Assembly: GCA_002508545.1 (NCBI GenBank) | Contig: DAVH01000068.1 | Coordinates: 15,603-35,056, forward strand | Reading direction: 5' to 3' | DNA: 19,454 bases | DNA from: Methanomassiliicoccus sp. UBA6 | GTDB lineage: Archaea; Thermoplasmatota; Thermoplasmata; Methanomassiliicoccales; Methanomassiliicoccaceae | Shown here: positions 6,362-13,466 of the stretch, piece after piece | Layout of the letters: every line of letters begins with the position of its first letter | Numbering within the stretch: position 1 is the stretch's first letter | Program-made: the position numbers and the translations under genes | Notes under the pieces: model-generated | Seen by the model: only the letters and a program-made list of their open reading frames with translations | Told to the model about the DNA's origin: nothing | Database searches by the model: none

Positions 6362-6688
6362 CTATGTTCCCCAGCGTTCCTGCGCGGAATGCTTTCCGCC
6401 CTTGACCTTGGCCTCGCGGGGCTCCGCCGCCGCGCCCTTCTTGCCGGCGATGGACAGCTTCTCCCTGGTCTCCGGAGATATCTCCCTTCCGGACCCCCAT
6501 CGGGCCGCCGCGCCCCTTTCACCTCCCAATACCTTGGCCTCCCTGGGCTGGGCCTCGGCACCGCGCCGTCCTGCCTCCGAGAGCTTGGCCCTCGTCTGAT
6601 CGCTGATCTCGCGCCCCGAGGCCCACCTTTCTTCGGCCCCTTTCTTTCCTGCCTCGGAGAGCTTCCTCCTGGTTTCCTTGGTGACCAT
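6362..6688 (-). CDS. Hydrophilic repeat protein with NUMOD3/KGG-like motifs (108 aa)
   Basis: The protein is built of repeats. The unit T-R-x-K-L-S-x-A-G-(K/R)-(K/R)-G-A occurs at residues 6-18, 32-44 and 74-86. GREIS occurs at 25-29 and 67-71, and PREAKV-x-GG at 48-56 and 90-98. ERW or ARW follows units. There are no cysteines, no hydrophobic core and a strong positive/negative charge alternation. The unit resembles the NUMOD3 DNA-binding helix motif of homing endonucleases (SxETRxKLSxA), and also the KGG stress-protein motif. I cannot decide between them by eye. No nuclease domain is attached. ATG 6688 has AAGGATGG just upstream and a clear TATA box at 6742-6749. It is divergent from the Gdx exporter. 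A small DNA-binding or stress-protective protein is the inference. Confidence 0.78.
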   Translation of the reverse strand: MVTKETRRKLSEAGKKGAEERWASGREISDQTRAKLSEAGRRGAEAQPREAKVLGGERGAAARWGSGREISPETREKLSIAGKKGAAAEPREAKVKGGKHSAQERWGT

Positions 6689-6741
6689 AGTCCATCCTTG
6701 TCCTGGCGGTACAGCCGCCGTGGACGACGTCCCCGCCCATC

Positions 6742-6749
6742 ATATATAT
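6742..6749 (-). promoter_or_regulatory. TATA box of the repeat-protein gene
   Basis: ATATATAT lies 54-61 bases upstream of the minus-strand ATG at 6688. This gives a leader of roughly 28 bases that contains the AAGGATGG site. It is the most canonical TATA element in the window. Confidence 0.65.
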
Positions 6750-6754
6750 GGATT

Positions 6755-6773
6755 GACCGCAACATCTGCGGTC
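6755..6773. promoter_or_regulatory. Operator-like inverted repeat next to the TATA box
   Basis: GACCGCA / TGCGGTC is a perfect 7-bp repeat with spacer ACATC, starting 5 bases upstream of the minus-strand TATA box. It lies in the 183-bp divergent region between the repeat-protein gene and the Gdx exporter, so it could control one or both. Confidence 0.5.
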
Positions 6774-6841
6774 CCAGCCGCTCTCCGGGGCGCTGGCGCA
6801 CAGTGAGGCAGCGGGAACGGCGCCCCTCTCCCGGATTTCGG

Positions 6842-6848
6842 TTAAATA
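6842..6848 (+). promoter_or_regulatory. TATA box of the Gdx exporter gene
   Basis: TTAAATA lies 24-30 bases before the ATG at 6872, the spacing expected if transcription begins at or near the start codon (leaderless mRNA). Confidence 0.55.
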
Positions 6849-6871
6849 GGTGGAGGGCATAAGCGCCGAGC

Positions 6872-7195
6872 ATGGGCTGGACCTATGTTCTCATTGCCGG
6901 GGTGTTCGAGGTAGCATGGGCCATTGGCCTGAAGTACTCCGACGGGTTCAGGTCGCTGGTGCCCACCGTGGCAACGGTGATAGCTTTCGCCCTCAGCTTC
7001 TACTTCCTCATGCTGGGGAGCAGGGACCTTCCCATCGGCACCGCGTACGCGGTGTGGACCGGCATAGGTTCGGTGGGAGTGGTGCTGCTGGGCATCGTTC
7101 TATTCGGTGAATCGAAGGACCTCATCCGTATCGCCTGCATCGCCCTCATCATCCTGGGCATCCTGGGGCTGAAGCTGACCGGAGGCGAGGCGTGA
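6872..7195 (+). CDS. sugE: SMR-family guanidinium exporter (SugE/Gdx type), 107 aa
   Basis: This is a four-helix small multidrug resistance protein of the usual length. E13 (GVFEVAWAIGLKYSDGF) is the conserved proton/substrate-binding glutamate. GLKYSDGF, SLP/LPIGTAYAVWTGIGSVG and the ending GILGLKL match the SugE/Gdx branch rather than EmrE-like polyaromatic exporters. Family knowledge says Gdx proteins work as dimers in the membrane and exchange guanidinium for protons. It stands alone: a leaderless-type TATA box precedes it, the next gene starts 62 bases later, and the upstream gene is divergent. I see no guanidine-riboswitch-like conserved structure in the short leader. Transport specificity here is inferred from family motifs. 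Confidence 0.92.
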   Translation: MGWTYVLIAGVFEVAWAIGLKYSDGFRSLVPTVATVIAFALSFYFLMLGSRDLPIGTAYAVWTGIGSVGVVLLGIVLFGESKDLIRIACIALIILGILGLKLTGGEA

Positions 7196-7228
7196 GGGTC
7201 GGCGATGCAAACCTCATCAGCAGGTGGA

Positions 7229-7234
7229 TTTTAA
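7229..7234 (+). promoter_or_regulatory. TATA-like element of the MFS gene
   Basis: TTTTAA lies 24-29 bases before the GTG at 7258. The same spacing recurs at several leaderless-type starts in the window. Confidence 0.45.
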
Positions 7235-7257
7235 CTAACGCAACGCGATGACCGGCC

Positions 7258-8664
7258 GTGGCCGGAGACGACAGCTCGACGGGCGGTCCGCTGAGACCGT
7301 ACCTTGTCAACCAGACCGTGCATTGGTTCATCGTCGGGCTCATCTTCCCGATCCTCATACTCCTGGTCCTTGACAAGGGGTTGAGCATCTTCGAGGCCGG
7401 GACCGTCCTGGCCATCTACTCGGGCACCACGGTCCTGCTGGAGCTTCCCACCGGCGGCCTGGCCGACAGCATCGGGCGGAGAAAGGTCTACCTTCTCTCG
7501 GTCGTCATCCATATCGCATCGGTCCTCGGGATCCTTCTCTCCTTCGACTATGTGACGGTTGCCGCATCCGCGATGCTCATGGGGGTCGGACGGGCCCTCA
7601 GCTCGGGGTCCATCGACGCCTGGTTCGTCGACGAGTTCAAGGCTCAATATCCCAAGGGGAACCTGCAGCAGGCCCTTGCCAAGGCGAACGTCTTCACCCC
7701 TCTCGGCCTTGGGGCCGGCTCCCTGATCGGCGGCGTGCTGCCCATGACCGGAGGGGCGGTGCTGCACGGCTCGTACGGCATGTCCATATACGCGGCCAAC
7801 CTGCTCACGGTGCTGGCCATGGGCCTCCTGCAGATCGTCCTCACCCGCGCATTGATCAAGGAGAACTTCAAGGCGAAGGCGGGCGAGACCATCGTCGATG
7901 GCTTCAGGAAGGTGCCCGCGGTCATCGCCACCTCGATCGATTACGGCGTCAGGAACCGCTCCGTCCTCATCCTCTTGCTGGTGATGGCGGCCTTCGGCTT
8001 CAGCCTCACCGGCCTCGAGCTGCTATGGCAGCCCAGGGTGGGGGAGATCATGGGCAGCGACGCCCAGACCTGGGTGCTGGGGGTCCTGGCGGCGGCGTAT
8101 TTCTTCGTCACCTCGGCCGGATCGGCACTGGTGACCCCTCTCTGCACCCGACTGAGGAACGACAACGCGCTCGTGATGGCCCTGCTGATGGTCGTGATGG
8201 GGCTCTCGATCATGTTCCTCAGCCTGCAGGGAACGATCCTGCCGTTCGCGGCATTCTACCTGATGACCTACCTGGTCATCGGCATGACCAACTCGCCCTA
8301 CGGGGCGATGTACAACGACCAGGTGCCGGCCGAACAGCGCTCCACCATGCTCTCGTTCCAATCGCTGATCGCGCAGGGGGGCGGCCTGACGGGCAGCATC
8401 TTCCTCGGCTTCCTGGCCGAGGAGGCAGGGATCCCGGCGGCGTGGGCGATCGCCGGCGTGGTCGTGGGAGTATCCTCGCTCGGCATGCTCGCCTTCCGCC
8501 GGCGTCAGGCGGCGATCTCCAGAAGCTCGCCGCCCGCCCGCTCAGAGCCGGACCACCCGCTCGATCTGCCCGGCGGTCATCCGCAGGTGTCCCAGCCGGG
8601 CAAGGTCGGGGACCGCGTCTCTCCACCGAGGGTTCCTGGCGAACGCCTTGGCGAAGAGCGGTAG
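7258..8664 (+). CDS. Major facilitator superfamily transporter (468 aa)
   Basis: About twelve hydrophobic segments are visible. The loop between helices 2 and 3 carries the MFS motif as G-G-L-A-D-S-I-G-R-R-K, preceded by LELPTG, typical of drug/proton antiporter-like MFS proteins. The central loop (about residues 200-235) is basic. Substrate cannot be read from sequence; efflux of a small molecule is the family default. GTG 7258 is the first start after an in-frame stop at 7249 and sits 24-29 bases after TTTTAA. The transporter fold appears complete by about residue 420 (FRRRQAA). The last roughly 45 residues are Pro/Ser/Arg-rich and overlap the antisense DUF1028 gene by 123 bases, which suggests that the original stop was lost. 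It ends with TAG. Confidence 0.88.
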   Translation: MAGDDSSTGGPLRPYLVNQTVHWFIVGLIFPILILLVLDKGLSIFEAGTVLAIYSGTTVLLELPTGGLADSIGRRKVYLLSVVIHIASVLGILLSFDYVTVAASAMLMGVGRALSSGSIDAWFVDEFKAQYPKGNLQQALAKANVFTPLGLGAGSLIGGVLPMTGGAVLHGSYGMSIYAANLLTVLAMGLLQIVLTRALIKENFKAKAGETIVDGFRKVPAVIATSIDYGVRNRSVLILLLVMAAFGFSLTGLELLWQPRVGEIMGSDAQTWVLGVLAAAYFFVTSAGSALVTPLCTRLRNDNALVMALLMVVMGLSIMFLSLQGTILPFAAFYLMTYLVIGMTNSPYGAMYNDQVPAEQRSTMLSFQSLIAQGGGLTGSIFLGFLAEEAGIPAAWAIAGVVVGVSSLGMLAFRRRQAAISRSSPPARSEPDHPLDLPGGHPQVSQPGKVGDRVSPPRVPGERLGEER

Positions 8665-9492
8665 CGCCTCCTCCCACCGGTCGTTGTTCGCCAGCATGGC
8701 GGCGTGCCAGAACATCATCTCCTCGTTATCCGGGCACATGGCCCTGGCCACTCCATAGTGGACCATCGCCGAGGCCATGTCGCCCTTCTCCAGCGCCAGG
8801 TCCCCCTCGTTCATGGCCTCGTACGCGCGGTGGATCCCGAGCAGCCTCTTCAGCTCTTCCACCGGCCTCTCGTGGTCCTCGACCCTCAGGTCGATGGCCC
8901 GGTCCTCCCAGCATTTTCCTATCGATGCGCCCTTCACCACCAGCAGGGCGGCCGACTGCCTTCCCCGGTAGTCCCCGCCCTCGGCCTCGGCGGCCTCCAG
9001 GGCAGCGACCATGCGCTCGGCCAGCCGGCCGGTGGTCTCCTCGAAGGCCTTGGCCATTGCCGGCCACACCTCGGCCGAGGCCATGGTGTTGGCCTGAACC
9101 GAGTAGTTCTCCCCGGTGATGTGCCCGCACTTCGGAATGCACCTGCTGCCGGTGAACGCGAACGCTCTGCCTGAGGTGTCGAGCATGGCGAGCTGCCTGA
9201 CCTCCCGGGCCTCATCGGCCTCGATGAGGGCGCGCACCGCCTCCTCCGGGCTCCTCCCCGAGCGCAGCAGCTCCAGGCCACCGGGCCCGAAGGCCGGGTT
9301 GGTGAAGGACTGGGTGGCGACCACGCCGACGCCCGCCTCCCCCCAGGTCACCACGCTGCCTACCGAGAACCAGTGGGACTGCACCGCCGCCCCCATCTCT
9401 CCGGTCAGGGGGTCGCGCGCCACGATCGAGTAGGTGTGGGCCAACCTGCCGGGCCCTGGTCCTGCCTTTCTCCTTTCCTGTCCGTGGTGCAT
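8542..9492 (-). CDS. DUF1028 protein with C-terminal TPR-like region (316 aa)
   Basis: Residues about 18-215 match DUF1028, an Ntn-hydrolase-like fold of unassigned activity: HTYSIVARDPLTGEMGAAVQSHWFSVGSVVTWGEAGVGVVATQSFTNP, then GENYSVQANTM and SAALLVVKG. Residues about 220-316 contain helical pairs (AYEAMNEGDLALEKGDMASAMVHY, then DRWEEALPLFAKAFARNPRW) that look like TPR units, as in longer DUF1028 proteins. It begins 5 bases after the pepF stop, so the two are one operon, which suggests a role in peptide or amide metabolism (inference). ATG 9492 is listed. TTG 9444, just before AHTYSIV, is an alternative that removes an Arg/Gly/Pro-rich lead. Its end overlaps the convergent MFS tail by 123 bases, and the family-like C-terminus favours this gene as the conserved one. 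Confidence 0.88.
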   Translation of the reverse strand: MHHGQERRKAGPGPGRLAHTYSIVARDPLTGEMGAAVQSHWFSVGSVVTWGEAGVGVVATQSFTNPAFGPGGLELLRSGRSPEEAVRALIEADEAREVRQLAMLDTSGRAFAFTGSRCIPKCGHITGENYSVQANTMASAEVWPAMAKAFEETTGRLAERMVAALEAAEAEGGDYRGRQSAALLVVKGASIGKCWEDRAIDLRVEDHERPVEELKRLLGIHRAYEAMNEGDLALEKGDMASAMVHYGVARAMCPDNEEMMFWHAAMLANNDRWEEALPLFAKAFARNPRWRDAVPDLARLGHLRMTAGQIERVVRL

Positions 9493-9497
9493 GGGTC

Positions 9498-11291
9498 TCA
9501 GGCCTTTCCTCCCCGGGCAAGGGACTCCATGCGCTCCAGGAACACCACGGCCTGGTCGATCCCCTTCTGCCAGAACTCTTCAGTGGTGATGTCGAACCCC
9601 TGCTCGCGGGCAAGCTGGGCCGGCGATCGGCTCGAGCCGGCGGCCAGGAGGGCTTTCATCTTGGGGACGAACGCCGCTCCCTGCTCCTGATAGAGCTTGT
9701 AGAGCGCATACACGAACAGCTGCGCGAAGACGTAGGGATAGTTGTAGAAGCGGTAGTTGGGGATGTAGTAGTGCATCTTCATCGTCCACTCCCACTTCAT
9801 CTCCGGCAGCCACTCCACCGCGTCGCCGTACACGTCGTCGCGGGCCTTGGTCCACAGCGCGGCCACGGTCTCTCCGTCAAGGAACCGGCCGGCCTTGATC
9901 GAGTCGTACAGGCTCTGCTCGAAGTGATACCTGGCGCTGACCTGGAACGCGGCCATCCCGAACTCCTCCCACACCGTGTCCAGGACCGCCAGCTGCTCCT
10001 CCTCCGAGGTCGCGTCCTTAAGCAGCTGGTCGGTGAGCAGCAGCTCGCCGAAGATCGAGCCGGTCTCGGCGATGCAGGAGCCCGCGCTGAAGTTGCTGAG
10101 CTTCTGGGCCCTTGATGCCAGGTAGGCGTGTATCGCATGCCCGAGCTCGTGCGCCTGGGTGTACACGTCGCTCCGGCGGCCGTTGAAGCTCTGCAGCACG
10201 TACGCGCTCTTGCCGGCATACCAGTAGCTGCAGAACGCTCCGCTGGCCTTGCCCTTGCGGGGTTCGGCGTCAAGGTGGTTCCGCTCGTACATGTCGGTGG
10301 CCCACTCCGCGAACTGGGGGTCGAAGGAGCGGTAGGCCGCGGTGATCGTCTGCCTGGCCTTGGCCCAATCGTACTTGGGGTCGGGAGCGGTGGGCAGGGG
10401 GGCCTGGAGGTCCCAGTTGCCCAGCTTCTCCAGCCCTAGGAGCCTCGCCTTCAGCCGCAGGTAGCGGCGGTACACATCGGCGTTCTTGCGCATGACGCTC
10501 ATCAGCGCGTCGATCGCCGCGGCCTCGACATCGTTGTCCAGGAGGCTCGGCTCGATGGGGCTCGAGTACTTACGCCACTCGCACATGTGCAGATGGTCCG
10601 AGCAGATGGAGCGGATGGCCGAGGACCACAGGATGTCATCCTTGCCCAGCTCGGAGTAGACGATGCTGTTGGCGCTCCGCCTCTTCTCCCGGTCAGGGTC
10701 CGAGTAGTAGCTGATGATCTCACCGTACGCGAGCTCCTTCTCCTCGCCGTCGACGGTCATCTTGAACATCCTCGTGGACAGCCAGTCCTGCTGCAGCTGG
10801 GACCACGCGTCCACGCCGTTCTGGTCCTTCGCCATGACCAGCTTCTCCTCGCTCTCCGACAGCAGGTGAGGCACCCTGGCCAGCACCTTCTCGAGGTAGT
10901 GGCGGTACTCGCTGAGCACGGGGTCCTCCACCAGCTCCGGGTGCTCCTTCAGCAGGTTCCCGAACTCGATGTCGGAGAAGGCCATCTCCTGGCCTGCCCT
11001 CGTGCCCGCCTTCCTCACCGCGTCGTTGAGACGCTTGGCCACCGGATCGGTGGAGTCCGCGGAGTAGAGAAGCTGGGCGAACATGACCGGTCCCTCGTGG
11101 CGGACGAACAGCGAATCGCGCTCCTCCAGGAAGTCAAGGACGCCCCTGGCGTCCAGACCGGTGATCTTGCCTTGGTATCTTTCCCTGAACTTCACCGCGT
11201 CGCTCACCAACTTGTCCAGAGCGGCAACGATCGAGTCAGCGCTGGTCTCGGGAACAAGCTGTGAGAGGTCCCACTTGATCTGGTCGGCCAT
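9498..11291 (-). CDS. pepF: Oligoendopeptidase F-like M3 metallopeptidase (597 aa)
   Basis: The zinc motif is H381-E382-L-G-H385 (AHELGHAIHAY). The third ligand is E409 in CIAETGSIFGE, 28 residues after the first histidine as in the M3B/PepF family. The N-terminus (IKWDLSQLVP) and length near 600 aa are also typical. The enzyme cleaves short peptides in the cytoplasm, with no signal peptide or membrane segment. ATG 11291 fits the family start and has AGGA about 10 bases upstream. It is the first gene of a two-gene unit with DUF1028 and is divergent from the sensor-kinase gene across a 167-bp gap. All key catalytic residues are present, so it should be active. Confidence 0.95.
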   Translation of the reverse strand: MADQIKWDLSQLVPETSADSIVAALDKLVSDAVKFRERYQGKITGLDARGVLDFLEERDSLFVRHEGPVMFAQLLYSADSTDPVAKRLNDAVRKAGTRAGQEMAFSDIEFGNLLKEHPELVEDPVLSEYRHYLEKVLARVPHLLSESEEKLVMAKDQNGVDAWSQLQQDWLSTRMFKMTVDGEEKELAYGEIISYYSDPDREKRRSANSIVYSELGKDDILWSSAIRSICSDHLHMCEWRKYSSPIEPSLLDNDVEAAAIDALMSVMRKNADVYRRYLRLKARLLGLEKLGNWDLQAPLPTAPDPKYDWAKARQTITAAYRSFDPQFAEWATDMYERNHLDAEPRKGKASGAFCSYWYAGKSAYVLQSFNGRRSDVYTQAHELGHAIHAYLASRAQKLSNFSAGSCIAETGSIFGELLLTDQLLKDATSEEEQLAVLDTVWEEFGMAAFQVSARYHFEQSLYDSIKAGRFLDGETVAALWTKARDDVYGDAVEWLPEMKWEWTMKMHYYIPNYRFYNYPYVFAQLFVYALYKLYQEQGAAFVPKMKALLAAGSSRSPAQLAREQGFDITTEEFWQKGIDQAVVFLERMESLARGGKA

Positions 11292-11419
11292 GATATCATT
11301 CCTAAATGACGGAGGTCAGCGAAATAAGCTTCCTCTTTTCGCCTGATGGTATACCTTTCGTCCGCTCCCGGCCGCCGCGAGCTCGGACGATATCAATCCG
11401 GGATTTTAGAAAGCAATGA

Positions 11420-11425
11420 TATAAA
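11420..11425 (+). promoter_or_regulatory. TATA box of the sensor-kinase gene
   Basis: TATAAA lies 34-39 bases before the ATG at 11459, giving a very short leader without a ribosome site. The minus-strand pepF promoter shares this 167-bp gap, with a weaker CTTATTT-like element about 40 bases from its ATG. Confidence 0.6.
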
Positions 11426-11458
11426 TCGTTCCTGGTCGAGATTTGATAGCGTTATTCG

Positions 11459-13450
11459 ATGATAACCACCCGCCTGACCAGGTCCCCGCCGGTGGAGGGA
11501 AAGGTCAGCATACTGCTGGTCGAGGACAACCCAGGAGACGCACTGCTGATAGAGACAGCCTTAGAGACCTCCCAGGAACCGCCCTTCGACCTGCAGATAT
11601 CGAACAGGCTGGCCCCGGCGCTGGAGAGGCTGAGGTCCGAGCGCTTCAGCGTGGTGCTCCTAGACCTGGACCTTCCGGACAGCTTCGGCTTCGAGACCGT
11701 CACCTCGGTGCAGAAGGTCGTGCCCAGGACCCCCATCGTCATCATTACCGGCAATGTTGATGAGGCCTTCGCCCGGGCCGCCGTGCAGGCCGGGGTGCAG
11801 GACTACATCGTCAAGGATGAGGTGCGCCCCTACAACCTCCAGCGGTCCATCATGTTCGCGATGGACAGGAAGCGCACCGAGAACGACCTTCACGCCCTTG
11901 AGGAGGTGACCAGCGCGGCGGGGGCCACCCTGGACCTAGAAACCCTCCTAGATGAGGTCCTGAGCACGCTGCGCAGGGTGATGGAGGCCGATCGGGCCGC
12001 CCTCCAGCTGGTGGAGGACGGAGGTCTGTCGATGAGGGCCCATTCGGGCGATGGCGGCAGCGGGCCCCGAGCGAACGAGAAGGACGATCTCCGGCTCATC
12101 CGCCAGGTACTGGAAGAGGCCCGCCCGATCTTCGGCAACATCCCCAACAAGGAAGGGACCGATGAAGTGTCGGTGCTGAAGGTCCCCCTGATGATCAGCG
12201 GGGAGGTGGACGGGGTCCTGGAAGTGGAGTGGCTGTCCTCGCACGCCGAGAGCCCCCGGGAGGTCTCGCTCCTCACCGTGGCTGCGGAGCGCATCGCCTC
12301 GGGCATATCCAACGCCCGAGCGTTCGAGTCGGTGAAGAGGTCGGAGAGACTGGCCAACGAGGAGAGGCTCCGCCTGAGGACGATCATCGACACCTTGCCC
12401 GTGGGGATCCTCATCACCGACCACAACGGGCGGCAGATCGAGTCCAACGCCCTCCGCTCGAAGATATGGGGAGGGACCCCCAAGGCATCCCAATCGGTCG
12501 ATGACCTCTGCCAGATCCGTGCGTGGTACTCCGATACCGGAGAGCAGGTCGAGGAGTGCCCGGTGGTCAAGGCCATCAAGTACGGGGAGACGAACCTGGG
12601 GGTCGCCATCGACATCGAGCGGCTGGACGGGACCCACGGGACCATCCTCAACTCCGCTGCGCCGATCAGGGACGAGAACGGGGTCCTGATCGGAGCGGTG
12701 GGGGTGCAGCAGGACATCACCGAGCGGATACGGCTGGAGCAGAAGCTGGTGGCGGCCAGACGGCGGTCCGAGTTCTACATCGACCTCCTGACCCATGACG
12801 TCGCAAACTCCCTGACCGGTGCCTCTGGATACCTCCAGATGATCGATCGCTCGGAGTTCGGCGAAGGGAAGGCCGCGAGGTGGCTGGACAAGGCGATGAT
12901 GTCCCTGGACGAGTCTGCCAGGCTGATCGACACTGTCCGGAAGGTGCACGCCCTGGGCTCCTCCCCGAGGACCACCATCGACCTCGATTCGGTGCTCCCC
13001 GCGGTCATCGGGCAGATACTGCCGAAGAGGGAAGGGGTCGAGATAATCTACTCGGGCATGGACAACGCGTTCGTCACGGCCACCAGCCTCCTTCCCGACC
13101 TCTTCACCAACCTCATCGACAACGCCGTGAAGCACTCCGGAGGTAGGGTCCGCGTCGTGGTTACGGTGAGGCCGTACTACTCCCACGGCATCGAGTACGC
13201 GAGGGTCGACATCGTCGACAACGGGCCAGGGATCCCGGACGAGCTGAAGGGGAAGCTGTTCTCGAGGGGAGAGCGGGGCCTCACCCGAGCGCCCGGCCAA
13301 GGAATGGGGCTGTTCCTTGTGTCCAACATCGTCGCGGAGGCTGGGGGACGGATATGGGTGGAGGACCGTGTGGCCGGCGACCACGCCAAGGGCGCCAGGT
13401 TCGTGGTCCTACTGCCAAGGAACAAGGGTGCGGCCGAGACGGAGAAATGA
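11459..13450 (+). CDS. Sensor histidine kinase with N-terminal receiver: REC-GAF-PAS-HisKA/HATPase (663 aa)
   Basis: The order from the N-terminus is a receiver at about 15-140, a GAF-like domain at about 150-290, a PAS domain at about 300-425, then the dimerisation and ATP-binding kinase core. The receiver has E22-D23, phospho-acceptor D69 in VVLLDLDLP, T97 and K119. The GAF-like domain contains LETLLDEVL...MEADRAAL and ISGEVDGVLEVE. The PAS domain contains DTLPVGILITDHNGRQIESN, ending GVQQDITER. The kinase core has H446 (LLTHDVANSL), N555 in the N box (LIDNAVKHS), the G1 box D587-N-G-P-G and the G2 box GQGMGLFLV. No membrane segment is seen, so it senses a cytoplasmic signal. The receiver at the front suggests it is itself a phosphorelay target. 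It is a single gene, convergent with the next one at a 16-base gap. Confidence 0.92.
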   Translation: MITTRLTRSPPVEGKVSILLVEDNPGDALLIETALETSQEPPFDLQISNRLAPALERLRSERFSVVLLDLDLPDSFGFETVTSVQKVVPRTPIVIITGNVDEAFARAAVQAGVQDYIVKDEVRPYNLQRSIMFAMDRKRTENDLHALEEVTSAAGATLDLETLLDEVLSTLRRVMEADRAALQLVEDGGLSMRAHSGDGGSGPRANEKDDLRLIRQVLEEARPIFGNIPNKEGTDEVSVLKVPLMISGEVDGVLEVEWLSSHAESPREVSLLTVAAERIASGISNARAFESVKRSERLANEERLRLRTIIDTLPVGILITDHNGRQIESNALRSKIWGGTPKASQSVDDLCQIRAWYSDTGEQVEECPVVKAIKYGETNLGVAIDIERLDGTHGTILNSAAPIRDENGVLIGAVGVQQDITERIRLEQKLVAARRRSEFYIDLLTHDVANSLTGASGYLQMIDRSEFGEGKAARWLDKAMMSLDESARLIDTVRKVHALGSSPRTTIDLDSVLPAVIGQILPKREGVEIIYSGMDNAFVTATSLLPDLFTNLIDNAVKHSGGRVRVVVTVRPYYSHGIEYARVDIVDNGPGIPDELKGKLFSRGERGLTRAPGQGMGLFLVSNIVAEAGGRIWVEDRVAGDHAKGARFVVLLPRNKGAAETEK

Positions 13451-13466
13451 AAAAGGAGGAAAAGGT

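Noticed and set aside
5836..6873. A single 345-residue minus-strand protein
   Set aside because: Only the last 131 residues match DUF454; the rest is Arg/Pro/Gly-rich shadow of the repeat gene in another frame.
8025..9119. 364-residue plus-strand frame
   Set aside because: Arg/Pro-rich shadow crossing both the MFS and DUF1028 genes.
11948..13384. 478-residue minus-strand frame under the kinase
   Set aside because: Antisense shadow; the plus strand encodes all expected kinase motifs.
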